This document shows positions 1-8,428 of a stretch of DNA of 64,000 bases, piece by piece. Origin of the DNA: an uncultured Lachnospiraceae bacterium. Lineage in GTDB: Bacteria > Bacillota > Clostridia > Lachnospirales > Lachnospiraceae. The notes under the pieces are model-generated. The model did not search any database. It saw only the letters and a program-made list of their open reading frames with translations, and had not been told where the DNA came from. The DNA is taken from positions 62,001-126,000 of the forward strand of contig CALWQT010000006.1 of the NCBI GenBank assembly GCA_944383765.1, given 5' to 3'. Positions within the stretch are counted from its first letter, which is position 1; each line of letters begins with the position of its first letter. Position numbers and translations under genes: made by a program.

Positions 1-479
1 GCTACCAGTACTGGCAGAAAATAAAACGGAGCATCTGCTATAAAGTTAATCATATAATAAGTCTGTGAATCGGAAGTTACCAGGCCAAAAAATGTCAAAA
101 GAGTCAGCAGAGCTTTTACCATACCTCCTGCTATCAGCGCCGGAATCAGGGGAGCAAAAATACCGGAAATCGCATTCATCATGCGGTTCGCGATATTTTC
201 CTTCTTTTCCGGTTTTTTCAGGAAATCCCCATTGATTTTTCCCATTTTGTTGATTTCATTTACGACCTGAACAACGTCGGTACCGATAATAATCTGATAC
301 TGTCCCGCCTTCTTTACAGCACCTACAACCCCCGGTACTTTTTTAATTTCTTCCACTATTACATTCGTTTCGTCTTTTAAGTTCAGGCGAAGTCTGGTAG
401 CACAGTTGGTCATAAAGGAGATATTCTCAATCCCCCCTACGCGTTCCAGGATTCCATTTGCCATTTGTCTGTAATCCAT
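1..479 (-). CDS. PTS beta-glucoside-type EIIBC component, partial (3' end outside window)
   Basis: Sugar permease and phosphotransfer protein of the sucrose/beta-glucoside PTS family; it runs off the left edge after about 159 codons. The N-terminal EIIB domain (about residues 1-85) carries the phospho-accepting cysteine in the motif MTNCATRLRL, followed by VPGVVGAVKKAGQYQIIIG, typical of BglP/ScrA-type EIIB. From about residue 100 (ANRMMNAISGIFAPLIPALIAGGMVKALL) the membrane EIIC domain begins. The ATG at 479 follows a GAGAGGAAA ribosome binding site. It lies downstream of licT and of a RAT antiterminator/terminator, so its expression should depend on LicT. The substrate (cellobiose, salicin or another beta-glucoside) cannot be read from this part. 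Confidence 0.93.
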   Translation of the reverse strand, partial: MDYRQMANGILERVGGIENISFMTNCATRLRLNLKDETNVIVEEIKKVPGVVGAVKKAGQYQIIIGTDVVQVVNEINKMGKINGDFLKKPEKKENIANRMMNAISGIFAPLIPALIAGGMVKALLTLLTFFGLVTSDSQTYYMINFIADAPFYFLPVLV

Positions 480-547
480 TTCGTTTCCTCTCTTCCTTCA
501 TTAAGCTTTTTATTTTGAACCACAGGTTTTTAAAGCAGCAATATGAT

Positions 548-604
548 AAAAAAGACCAGAAAACAGACGAATATCCTGGGATATCCATCTAATTTTCCGG
601 TCTT
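548..604 (-). terminator. LicT-controlled intrinsic terminator in front of the PTS gene
   Basis: On the minus strand an 11-bp stem (AGACCGGAAAA pairing with TTTTCTGGTCT, one G-U pair) is followed by T6. The 5' arm overlaps the last bases of the RAT element at 599-629, so formation of the RAT hairpin by bound LicT excludes the terminator. Confidence 0.9.
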
Positions 605-629
605 GCCCGCTCCGCTGCGGTTACAATCC
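599..629 (-). promoter_or_regulatory. RAT (ribonucleic antiterminator) element 2, between licT and the PTS gene
   Basis: The minus strand reads GGATTGTAACCGC at the 5' side and GCGGGCAAGACC at the 3' side, closely matching the RAT sequence bound by LicT/BglG/SacY proteins. It ends inside the upstream arm of the terminator at 548-604. Confidence 0.92.
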
Positions 630-644
630 ATTTTCAATATGATA

Positions 645-1493
645 TTAATTTTGTACTCCTCTTCGCTGGACTACCCGTCCTATATGAAGCATCAAGTACA
701 TTTTTTCCTCTTTGGTAATCTGCATTCCGAATTTCACCACAAAATACTCTTCTATTTTCAAAACACAATCATAGCATTTCGGATACAACACTTTTACCTG
801 TTCATACAACGTAACATCATCACTTTCCACAAGATCTCCAACCAGAAAACGATGTGCAAAATACCGGACATGGGTCACCAGCCGTTGATAATCCAGACTT
901 TTTTCATCCAGGCTCACATTGAAATGCAGCTGGATAATTCTCAGAACATCCTGGACCATTTTCGTTGCCTGAATGGTAGTTTCCATCTCCTCTCCATTTT
1001 GCGTTGCATTTACAAAATGCAGGGCAATATATCCGGCCTCATCCTCTGGCAGCCATATATTTTCATAATAATAAATCGTTTTCAGAGATGCCTTTGCTGC
1101 TTCATACTCTTTCGGATAAAAACGTCTAATCTCCCATAAAAGTTTATTTTTCAGCGGCTGATTCTGTTTGTAACGGCACAATGCATAATTGATATGGTCT
1201 GTCAGTCCCACATAGATTGCATCCGAAAAAGTTACATTTAAAACTTTCTGTGTTTCCTCAATAATCTTACAGGCCAGTTCCAGATGGTTTGCCGGTACCT
1301 GATTCATCAATTCCGAAAATTTTGACGTAAGTTCCGAAGAATCGATAACAAATCGTTTCTCCGCCTTTCCTGCATCCATGAAATCTCCAGCCTTTTTCCC
1401 AAAAGAGATTCCTCTTCCAATCAAAATCATTTCCAACTGTTTTTCATCTTCTACCAGAACAATATTATTATTATAAACTTTCTTAACAATCAT
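645..1493 (-). CDS. licT: LicT/BglG-family transcriptional antiterminator
   Basis: RNA-binding antiterminator that, when dephosphorylated at PRD1 and active, binds RAT hairpins and prevents termination ahead of beta-glucoside genes. At 282 aa it has normal family length. Residues 1-55 form the CAT RNA-binding domain (MIVKKVYNNNIVLVEDE), followed by PRD1 (about 70-170) and PRD2 (about 175-282). The four regulatory histidines are visible at 100 (TDHINYAL), 159 (IALHFV), 208 (LVTHVRY) and 270 (LMLHIGR), the same spacing as Bacillus LicT. Two RAT/terminator switches, one before and one after the gene, imply positive autoregulation plus control of the PTS gene, as in the E. coli bgl operon. Start ATG has an AGGAGAAG site. 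Confidence 0.95.
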   Translation of the reverse strand: MIVKKVYNNNIVLVEDEKQLEMILIGRGISFGKKAGDFMDAGKAEKRFVIDSSELTSKFSELMNQVPANHLELACKIIEETQKVLNVTFSDAIYVGLTDHINYALCRYKQNQPLKNKLLWEIRRFYPKEYEAAKASLKTIYYYENIWLPEDEAGYIALHFVNATQNGEEMETTIQATKMVQDVLRIIQLHFNVSLDEKSLDYQRLVTHVRYFAHRFLVGDLVESDDVTLYEQVKVLYPKCYDCVLKIEEYFVVKFGMQITKEEKMYLMLHIGRVVQRRGVQN

Positions 1494-1551
1494 TTGTTCT
1501 TCTCCTACTCCCCCTCATACCAGAGAGGTACTAAATTCCCCCCATAACATC

Positions 1552-1604
1552 AAAAAGACCGAAAAGACATGAAAATCCCTTACGAATTTTCCATCTTTCG
1601 GTCT
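1552..1604 (-). terminator. Leader terminator upstream of licT
   Basis: On the minus strand AAGACCGAAAG pairs with CTTTTCGGTCTT and is followed by T5. The 5' arm overlaps the end of the RAT at 1600-1629, making this the first LicT-controlled switch of the operon. Confidence 0.88.
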
Positions 1605-1629
1605 TGCCTGCTTTCCGCAGTTACAATCC
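1600..1629 (-). promoter_or_regulatory. RAT element 1, in the licT leader
   Basis: Minus strand begins GGATTGTAACTGC and ends GCAGGCAAGACC, a near-perfect RAT. It lies about 10 nt downstream of the predicted transcription start from the promoter at 1646-1674. Confidence 0.93.
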
Positions 1630-1645
1630 AAATTCATTTTAAGTT

Positions 1646-1674
1646 ACAATATCACATCTGTCCAGAAATGTCAA
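1646..1674 (-). promoter_or_regulatory. Promoter of the licT-PTS operon
   Basis: Minus strand TTGACA, 17-bp spacer, TATTGT. It sits just downstream of the deoR stop codon and just upstream of RAT 1. Confidence 0.7.
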
Positions 1675-1694
1675 ATACATTTTCTGTATCATCT

Positions 1695-2390
1695 CTAATC
1701 TTCCTCTGTGATCAGTTCCACCTCGCTCAGGTCAAACACTTTGGAAAATGCATATTTATTCTTTTTAGACGTATCCATAAGAGCATATGTTTTCTTGGAA
1801 TGTTCCTTCACAATTGCTTTTTTTCTGGCCTCTCTGTCATCATAAGTATAAATACCGCCATCAGGAATATAACCATTTGCCCCTATAAAAGCTTTGTCAA
1901 AATACATGTCCGAAATCATCTTCTCCGTCTGGGCCCCCAGTACTGACTCCAGATCTGCCCGCACCTCACCGCCCAGCATGATGCACTGTGCATTCTTTAT
2001 AGGAAGATAATCCCTCATCTCTGTACTGCTGGACACAATAGTGATTCTCTTTCCCTGAAGATATTTGAACATGCTCACTGTAGTGGTTCCGGAATCCACA
2101 TAAATACTGTCACCGTCCTCCACCAAAGCTGCCGCTTTTTTTGCAATGATTTCCTTCTCTTCACTATGGATCAGCCTTTTTTTCACCACCGGCTGGTCAA
2201 AATCTTCCGCCTTATATTTTACCGCCCCGCCCCGCATGACGATGACGCTGCCTTCCTGTTCCAACTGAGCCACATCTCTCCGGACGGTAGACAGGGAAAT
2301 CCCCACCTCAACTGCCAGATCTTTCATATAGGAGACTTCTTTTTCTTTGATGCACCTCAGCACTTCTTCTTTTCGCAATTCGGGAACCAT
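1695..2390 (-). CDS. DeoR-family sugar-phosphate-responsive repressor
   Basis: Transcriptional regulator of 231 aa. An N-terminal winged helix-turn-helix (about residues 1-57; ISLSTVRRDVAQLEQEG, the classical DeoR recognition helix) is followed by a DeoRC sensor domain with the ISOCOT-fold motif DSGTTTVSMFKYL and VSSSTEMRDYL. It is the last gene of the ABC sugar operon and probably represses it, with a phosphorylated sugar as inducer; that is inferred from position. I chose the ATG at 2390 because GGGGG lies 8 nt upstream; an in-frame GTG at 2399 is possible but overlaps that site. Confidence 0.92.
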   Translation of the reverse strand: MVPELRKEEVLRCIKEKEVSYMKDLAVEVGISLSTVRRDVAQLEQEGSVIVMRGGAVKYKAEDFDQPVVKKRLIHSEEKEIIAKKAAALVEDGDSIYVDSGTTTVSMFKYLQGKRITIVSSSTEMRDYLPIKNAQCIMLGGEVRADLESVLGAQTEKMISDMYFDKAFIGANGYIPDGGIYTYDDREARKKAIVKEHSKKTYALMDTSKKNKYAFSKVFDLSEVELITEED

Positions 2391-2467
2391 AGCAAGCACC
2401 CCCTTTTTATCCTATTCTTGTTTATTATATCAGAGAATCCTTGCTTTTTTCAACTGTCTGTATCTTT

Positions 2468-3370
2468 TTACAGTTCATTGAAATACGGCATTCCTTCCTG
2501 AGCTCCGATTTTCTGTACCGTCAAGGAAGATACACGAGATGCAAACCGGCACGCCTCACCAGATTCCATACCTTTACACATTCCATAAGCAAATGCACCA
2601 ATATAGGAATCACCCGCGCCTGTCGTTTCTGCCACATATTCCGCTTTCACCGACTCAACCGGCGTCACATTTCCCTGTTCCAAAAGAACGCTTCCTTTTG
2701 CACCAAGAGTCACGATAATGGTTCCCGGGCACAAAGCCTCCAGCTTTTCTCGGTTAGCTTCCACCCCAGCCAGATCTGTAATCTCTGCACCTGCATAAAA
2801 AGAAGCTTCTGTCTCATTTACAATCAGGCAGCTGACTTTCCTCAAGGCTTCCCGGGAAATTTCTTTCGCCGGAGCTGCATTTAAAATCGTATACACCCCC
2901 CAGGCCTTAGCCCGATCCAGAATGTACTCTACAATCTCTACCGGAATCTCCAGCTGAAGGATCAGGACCTTACTTTTTTTGATCAGTTCCTCCAGCTCAT
3001 CGATCTCCTGTTTTTTCATGTCAAAATTTGCTCCGGTAATGATCGTGGCGTAAACAGCCCCATCTTCCAAAGCGTGTACGATACCTACCCCTGTATCCAG
3101 GCTGCTTCTTTTTACGCAGGTACAATCTACGCCGTACTCATTCAGATTCTTCAGAAGCTTATCTCCAAAAGAATCTTCTCCTACTTTCCCCACCATTACC
3201 GTGGGATACCCCAGTTTTGCACATTGTACGGCCTGGTTCGCCCCTTTACCGCCTCCGGAATAAGTAATACTGTCAGCCGTATACGTCTCCCCCATCTGGG
3301 GAAGACGTTTCTGTTTTATGATAATGTCATAGTTCAGGCTGCCGATCACACAGGTGTATTCTTTCGCCAT
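2468..3370 (-). CDS. rbsK: PfkB-family carbohydrate kinase (ribokinase-like)
   Basis: ATP-dependent sugar kinase of 300 aa, close to the family length. It starts with VIGSLNYDII and has the N-terminal signature YSGGGKGANQAVQCAKLG (substrate binding) and the C-terminal PfkB signature TTGAGDSYIGAFAYG, whose Asp is the catalytic base. It lies 15 nt behind the RbsC-type permease and upstream of the DeoR gene in one operon, so it likely phosphorylates the sugar imported by that transporter. Ribose is the obvious candidate, but the presence of a sugar isomerase in the operon means another pentose or a ketohexose is possible. AGGAGG lies 8 nt before the ATG. Confidence 0.88.
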   Translation of the reverse strand: MAKEYTCVIGSLNYDIIIKQKRLPQMGETYTADSITYSGGGKGANQAVQCAKLGYPTVMVGKVGEDSFGDKLLKNLNEYGVDCTCVKRSSLDTGVGIVHALEDGAVYATIITGANFDMKKQEIDELEELIKKSKVLILQLEIPVEIVEYILDRAKAWGVYTILNAAPAKEISREALRKVSCLIVNETEASFYAGAEITDLAGVEANREKLEALCPGTIIVTLGAKGSVLLEQGNVTPVESVKAEYVAETTGAGDSYIGAFAYGMCKGMESGEACRFASRVSSLTVQKIGAQEGMPYFNEL

Positions 3371-3385
3371 AACAGCATCCTCCTA

Positions 3386-4357
3386 TCAGGCTTTTGCCTT
3401 TTTGTTCAGTCTCATCGCTGACAGTTTGCCCTGAATAACATCTACATAAACAGCAAATACAATGATCAGACCAGTAGCAATATACTGCCAGAATGTATCC
3501 ACACCGCAGACTACAAGTCCTACCTTTAATGCCTGAAGAAGGATTGCTCCCAGGAAAGTCCCTATGATACTTCCCTTACCACCAGCCAGGCTTGTTCCTC
3601 CAATCGCTGCTGCTGCAATCGCGTTTGTCTCATAACTGGCTCCCGCAGCCGGTTCTCCAGTTCCCAGTTTTGCCAGCATGACCATGGCAGACAGGGCCAC
3701 TGTCACACCACAGATCGCATAGGCCATAATCTTATTCCGGTCAACATTCACACCGGAAAGCCGTGTTGCTTCCTCATTGCTTCCAATGGAATACAGGTAA
3801 GTACCAAATTTGGTATGTTTCAGCAGAATATAGGCAATCACTGTCACAACCAGGAAAAGTATCATGGAAGAGGAAAGGCTTCCCACCACATCTCCATCCA
3901 TCAGATTACGGAAAGTCTGAGGAATATTCAGTACCGGCCAGCCGCCTGTGATCAGATAAGCCACCCCACGGTACACGGACATCATACCCAGAGTTGCCAC
4001 AAATGGCTGCAGCTTCATTTTTGCAACCAGAATCCCATTCACCAGTCCCAACACAAAGCCAATTACCATACCTGCAAGCACTGCCGGAACCGGTCTGAGA
4101 CCCATAACTGTAAAATTGCCAACGCTGACAATAACAATGGCCAGAGTTGAACCTACCGTCAGATCAATGCCTCCCGTGATGATAACCAGAGTCATGCCAA
4201 TTGCCAGCAGCCCGTTGATAACCGACTGGTCCAGAATATCCAACAGGTTATCCGGTGAAAAATAAATGGGCTGAATCAGTCCAAACACAATCATAATAAC
4301 AGCCAACGCTGCAACTACCTCTAATTCTCTAGAAAAACGCTTGACAAATCCCTTCAT
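3386..4357 (-). CDS. rbsC: Ribose-type sugar ABC transporter permease (RbsC family)
   Basis: Inner-membrane permease of 323 aa with about ten hydrophobic segments. Family features include GLLAIGMTLVIITGGIDLTVGS near residue 50-70 and the conserved loop AAIGGTSLAGGKGS near residue 250, which contacts the ATPase. Its ATG lies 2 nt after the stop of the RbsA-type gene, with a GGGAGG site inside that gene's end, so translation is probably coupled. It forms the transmembrane pore with the ATPase at 4360-5847 and the binding protein at 5914-7021. Confidence 0.93.
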   Translation of the reverse strand: MKGFVKRFSRELEVVAALAVIMIVFGLIQPIYFSPDNLLDILDQSVINGLLAIGMTLVIITGGIDLTVGSTLAIVIVSVGNFTVMGLRPVPAVLAGMVIGFVLGLVNGILVAKMKLQPFVATLGMMSVYRGVAYLITGGWPVLNIPQTFRNLMDGDVVGSLSSSMILFLVVTVIAYILLKHTKFGTYLYSIGSNEEATRLSGVNVDRNKIMAYAICGVTVALSAMVMLAKLGTGEPAAGASYETNAIAAAAIGGTSLAGGKGSIIGTFLGAILLQALKVGLVVCGVDTFWQYIATGLIIVFAVYVDVIQGKLSAMRLNKKAKA

Positions 4358-4359
4358 AG

Positions 4360-5847
4360 TCAGCCTCCCATTGCAAATTTCATGATAATTTCTTCATTCA
4401 GTTCTTCACGTTTCAGGCAGCCCATCATTTTGCCTTCCCGCATGACCACTACCCGGTCACTCATACCAATGACTTCCGGCAGTTCTGAGGAAACCATGAT
4501 GATCGATTTTCCTTTCGCCACCAGTTCTTCCATAAGTCGGTAAATCTCTGCTTTCGCTCCTACATCGATTCCCTTTGTCGGCTCGTCAAAAATAATAATA
4601 TCCGCATCTGTGGTCATCCATTTTGCGATGATCACCTTCTGGGCGTTTCCGCCACTGAGGGATTCTGTCAAATATTCCGGATCAGCCGGATGAAGATTCA
4701 TTTCCCTGGTATAATACATACAGTTTTCCAGTATCTTTTTATCATTAATAAATCCTCTTTTTGAAAAACGGTTCAGAGACGCCAGTGCCATATTACGGGC
4801 ATTATTAAAATTCTTTACAAAGCCCTGGGTCTTCCGGTTTTCCGGGATCAGTCCCAGACTGTATTTTAATGCGTCCTGAGGACTTTTGATTTCCGCTTTT
4901 TTCCCGCCAATATAAATTTCTCCGCTGGTATAAGGATCTGCCCCAAAAACAGCACGCATTACGTCTGTCCGCTTGGAACCCACTAACCCTGCAAAAGAAA
5001 GGATCTCCCCCCGGTGAAGTTCAAAGCTGATATGCTCAAACACACCGTTCTTGCACAGGTCTTCCACCTTCAGAACCACCTCATCCGTGGCACACAATGG
5101 GTTATTCCGAACCGCATAAGCAGAAACATCACGACCAACCATATGGCGGATCAGCTCTTCTTTCGTAGTTTCTTTGATATTTAAAGTACCTACAAATTTT
5201 CCATCTCTCAGGATACTGGCCCTATCCGCAATCGCAAATACTTCATCCAGTCTATGTGTAATATAGAGAATCGTAATTCCCTGTGCTTTCAGTTCCAAGA
5301 TCATTTTTAAAAGCCGGTCCACTTCCCTGTCTGTCAACGCAGAAGTGGGTTCGTCAAAAGAAATAATCTTAGCATTATGAAACAATGCTTTTGCGATCAG
5401 GATCATCTGCATCTCACCGGTACTCAGGGCATTTACCCTGTCACGGCTCTTGAATCTGCATCCCAATCTCTCCAATATACTGTCTGTCTTCTGATACATA
5501 GCATCATAATCCACCAGACCACGTCTGGTAGGTTCATATCCCAGAGCAATATTCTGCCCTACCGTCAATTCTGTAACCAGGTTCACCTCCTGATGAACCT
5601 TTGAAATTCCAAATTCAATGGCATCATTCGCATTTTTAAATGCCACTTTTTTCCCGTCGATCAGAATTTTTCCGTCATAATCCGGATAAATACCATGAAA
5701 AATATTCAGCAAAGTAGATTTTCCAGCTCCATTTTCACCAAGAAGTGCATGAATCTCTCCCTTTTCAACGGAAAAGCACACATCATCCAGTGCTTTATTG
5801 CCGGGGAATTGTTTTGTAATATTAGAAAATTCTATCATTGTCGGCAT
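4360..5847 (-). CDS. rbsA: Sugar ABC transporter ATP-binding protein (RbsA family, duplicated ATPase)
   Basis: Energises uptake through the RbsC-type permease. At 495 aa it holds two nucleotide-binding domains. NBD1 has Walker A GENGAGKST (about 38-46), signature LSTGEMQM and Walker B IISFDEPTSAL. NBD2 has the usual degenerate P-loop region (SFAGLVGSKRTD), an intact signature LSGGNAQKV and Walker B IIIFDEPTKGID. The asymmetry is normal for this family. It sits 66 bp after the binding-protein gene, a gap in which I see an inverted repeat CCGGCTGG/CCGGCCGG-like but no T-run. Confidence 0.94.
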   Translation of the reverse strand: MPTMIEFSNITKQFPGNKALDDVCFSVEKGEIHALLGENGAGKSTLLNIFHGIYPDYDGKILIDGKKVAFKNANDAIEFGISKVHQEVNLVTELTVGQNIALGYEPTRRGLVDYDAMYQKTDSILERLGCRFKSRDRVNALSTGEMQMILIAKALFHNAKIISFDEPTSALTDREVDRLLKMILELKAQGITILYITHRLDEVFAIADRASILRDGKFVGTLNIKETTKEELIRHMVGRDVSAYAVRNNPLCATDEVVLKVEDLCKNGVFEHISFELHRGEILSFAGLVGSKRTDVMRAVFGADPYTSGEIYIGGKKAEIKSPQDALKYSLGLIPENRKTQGFVKNFNNARNMALASLNRFSKRGFINDKKILENCMYYTREMNLHPADPEYLTESLSGGNAQKVIIAKWMTTDADIIIFDEPTKGIDVGAKAEIYRLMEELVAKGKSIIMVSSELPEVIGMSDRVVVMREGKMMGCLKREELNEEIIMKFAMGG

Positions 5848-5913
5848 AATCTCATTCCTTCTTTTAAAATACCGGCCGGAAATTTTCTTTCCAGCCGGCT
5901 TCTCGTTGAATCA

Positions 5914-7021
5914 TTACTGCTCGTACTCAGGATCGCTCCATCCAATGATCTCTTCCGCAGGTTTATCCACATTTTCAGAATCAATCAGGGCCTGAGGAGT
6001 CCACAGAACTCTCGGAACTTCCTGACCGCCCAGACTTCTGAGCATAACTTCTCCGGCAATCTGAGCCTTATAGAACGGGAAAGAGTCAATGGTCGCATCC
6101 AGTTCACCGTTACGGATTGAATCATATGCTTCACCGATTCCATCCACGCCAACTACCAGAATATCTTTTCCGGATGCATTAACGGATTCCTGCACACCCA
6201 GAGCCATGGTATCATTGTTGCAGAAGATTGCTTTCAGATCCGGGTACTGTTTTAACCAGGTGTCAGCCAGGTCTTTTGCCTTCTGACGATCCCAGTCTGC
6301 ATTCTGTTTTGCGACAATCTCAATATCGGGAGCATTAGCCGCCATCCAGTTTTCAAAACCTTCTGTTCTCTGTCTTGCAGCAAATGCTTTCGGCATACCG
6401 ATCACGATTGCTACCTGGCCTTTTCCGCCTAACTTCTCAGATATCCATTCTGCTGCCAGTTCTCCATTCTGGTCTGCCTTCGGTCCCACGAAAGAATCCG
6501 CATTGGCAATCAGACCATCGTTTACATTGATAACCGGGATTCCAGCCTTTTTTGCATCCTCTACACCAGGAGTCAGGTTTCCGTCAGAAATAGGAGAAAG
6601 CAGAAGACCGGTATATTTCTTATTGATCATATCCGATCATATCCTGCACGATGGAAAGCTGGCCCTGCTCATCATTTTCACCCTGGGCACTGGTAACATC
6701 AATGGTCACCGAATAACCTACTTCCCCTAATTTCTTCTGGTACTCGCCATATCCCTCTTTTAATGTTCTCCAGTATTCATTGTCAAAAGATTTTGCTACT
6801 GCTCCCAGTTTTACTTCACCTTCTACTTTCGGAACTGCTCCCAGCTGTTCTCTCAGTTCTTCAATCGTTACACCTGCTTCTTTATCAGGATTAAAAGATT
6901 CTGTTGCCGCAGCTCCGCTCTCCCCTTCTGTAGTAGTTGCCACCGGTTCTGTACAGCCAGTCATCAACCCCACTGCCATAACGGCCGCCATCATTGCCAT
7001 TTTCATACCTGTTTTTCTCAT
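5914..7021 (-). pseudogene. rbsB: Sugar ABC transporter substrate-binding lipoprotein (RbsB family), split by a frameshift
   Basis: The gene reads as two overlapping frames: 6620-7021 (133 aa) and 5914-6630 (238 aa). The first part has a lipoprotein signal (MAVGLMTGC, lipobox Cys near residue 23) and ends GQLSIVQDMIGYDQ-stop; the second begins MINKKYTGLLLSPISDG. Removing one copy of a 10-bp tandem duplication (6625-6644) joins them as IVQDMINKKYTGLL and gives a continuous binding protein of about 366 aa with periplasmic-binding-protein type 1 motifs (VVGVDGIGEAYDSI). As written, the first half is an N-lobe fragment and the second half could only be made by reinitiation at ATG 6630, 10 nt before the first stop. 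All other operon genes are intact. Either a recent slippage mutation, a reversible switch, or an assembly error. Confidence 0.88.
6625..6644 (-). repeat. 10-bp exact tandem duplication causing the rbsB frameshift
   Basis: The plus strand reads GATCATATCC twice in a row without interruption. Ten bases is 1 modulo 3, which exactly accounts for the reading-frame change in the binding-protein gene. Confidence 0.97.
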
Positions 7022-7082
7022 ACACTCTTTCCTCCTCTTTTATGATAGACCAGGCTCTGCCTGGCATATACCGTTCCATTTT

Positions 7083-8003
7083 TTATAAAAGATCTGTCAT
7101 CATTGTGCTTACTGCAATACCGTCATTCTGAGCAATCACTTCAGATATTCTGTCCACTCCATAGCTGTCGATCATTTTCTCTATTTTCCTGCACATCCGT
7201 ATGTTGGCGGCACACTCCTCCACTGCCGGCTCCCTTTTGGGGAAAGTATCGAAATAAATAACTCCCTGAAAATCATACTTTTTTAAATAATACATGATTT
7301 CCACCGTTTTCCACAGATTCACCGTTCCTACCATCAAGCCATCATCTGTAGAGCCTTCTCCATCATTCAAATGTACATTAAACAGCTTCCCCCGTTCCAG
7401 AAGCCATGCCGCCGCCATTGCCGGATTTTCTTTTTTCATCAGCATATGGCAAAAGTCCAGGGTCACTCCTAGATTTTCTCTGTTCACATCCTGCAGCATG
7501 GAAACTGTAGTTCCAAAGCTGTCAATAAACGCATGAACTCTTTCCTCATACGGCTTATATTCGATGCTTACCGGAACCTGGGAATCATCGCACACCTGCC
7601 GGAATGCTTCTACCAGGCGGTTCCAATAAGACACATAATCAATTTGGAAAGAATAGTCAAAGCCATCAAACCCCAGCCATATGATCATCTGTCTGCCATC
7701 CAGTTTTCTGCAGACATCCGCAGCTTCTTTGCACAGCTCCACAGCCTTTTCCGATATGGCCCTGTCCTTATTTCCAAATTCTCCATTTATGTATTCGTTG
7801 CGAAATCTCAGATTGATCGCATTACATTGTAATCCATTTTTTTCCAGTTCATTTTTTATTGTTTCAACATTGCTGTGGGAAAAATGTTCCGGATAGTTTA
7901 AATCTACATAATCAACGCCATCAATCTCCCCTATTTTTTGAAATGCGTGGAAAATATTACTGTCCGTCCTCAAGAATGAATTGATCCTTGTCGCATATTT
8001 CAT
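7083..8003 (-). CDS. Sugar-phosphate isomerase/epimerase family TIM-barrel protein
   Basis: A 306-aa protein of the xylose isomerase-like/AP endonuclease-2 superfamily. Candidate metal ligands are at the usual strand ends: Glu in VSIEYKP, Asp in LGVTLDFCHM, His in LFNVHLND and an acidic residue in VIYFDTFPKRE. No signal peptide, so cytosolic. It is the first gene of the ABC sugar operon, 61 bp before the binding-protein gene, and probably converts the imported sugar before kinase action. Relatives include ketose 3-epimerases and L-rhamnose isomerase-like proteins; which reaction applies here cannot be read from the sequence. AAGGAGG precedes the ATG. Confidence 0.85.
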   Translation of the reverse strand: MKYATRINSFLRTDSNIFHAFQKIGEIDGVDYVDLNYPEHFSHSNVETIKNELEKNGLQCNAINLRFRNEYINGEFGNKDRAISEKAVELCKEAADVCRKLDGRQMIIWLGFDGFDYSFQIDYVSYWNRLVEAFRQVCDDSQVPVSIEYKPYEERVHAFIDSFGTTVSMLQDVNRENLGVTLDFCHMLMKKENPAMAAAWLLERGKLFNVHLNDGEGSTDDGLMVGTVNLWKTVEIMYYLKKYDFQGVIYFDTFPKREPAVEECAANIRMCRKIEKMIDSYGVDRISEVIAQNDGIAVSTMMTDLL

Positions 8004-8029
8004 TGATTCATTCCCTCCTTACGAAAATC

Positions 8030-8058
8030 ATCTTATCACTTATTTCAAAATATGTCAA
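8030..8058 (-). promoter_or_regulatory. Promoter of the ABC sugar operon
   Basis: Minus strand TTGACA, 17 bp, TAAGAT, ending about 27 nt before the isomerase start codon. Confidence 0.75.
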
Positions 8059-8086
8059 TATATTTCATTTAATTTTTTCAGCATTT

Positions 8087-8107
8087 TGCACTTATTTTTT
8101 TTGTGCA
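8087..8107. promoter_or_regulatory. Candidate operator (inverted repeat upstream of the sugar operon promoter)
   Basis: TGCAC-N11-GTGCA lies about 30 bp upstream of the -35 box of the sugar operon. The position suits an activator or looped repressor site. Low confidence because the arms are only 5 bp. Confidence 0.3.
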
Positions 8108-8336
8108 TTTCAAATCAGATGTGACTAATTACTAATATATATCTGTTTTTCTGGATATTATTCTTATTTATTTTGTTGCTTTGTTTTTTATTTTTCCATT
8201 TTTATTTTATTTTTTTCAATTTATATTTTCACTTTTTTTCAAATATTTTCTCATTTTTCCATCTTTTCTGTATTTCATAACACATTCAAAAGAAATCCGC
8301 CTTATTTTTATAAGTATTTTTAATATATTTTTTGTA

Positions 8337-8366
8337 TTGTTATAAACCGCTAATATGTGCTACTAT
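8337..8366 (+). promoter_or_regulatory. Candidate promoter of the PurF-like gene
   Basis: TTGTTA, 18-bp spacer, TACTAT. It is followed by about 60 nt of leader to the ATG at 8429 with AAAGGAG at 8414-8420. Confidence 0.5.
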
Positions 8367-8428
8367 ATTACCGTAAATCAATCCACAAATCTTTTTACTA
8401 ATCTATCTGATATAAAGGAGCGTACTAT

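Larger units (their letters stand above)
8004..8428. other. 425-bp AT-rich divergent intergenic region
   Basis: Separates the minus-strand sugar operon from the plus-strand PurF-like gene. It contains one promoter for each direction (8030-8058 and 8337-8366), an imperfect inverted repeat TGCAC-N11-GTGCA at 8087-8107 that could be an operator for the sugar operon, and long T/A-rich runs between 8150 and 8330. I find no coding sequence in it. Confidence 0.7.
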
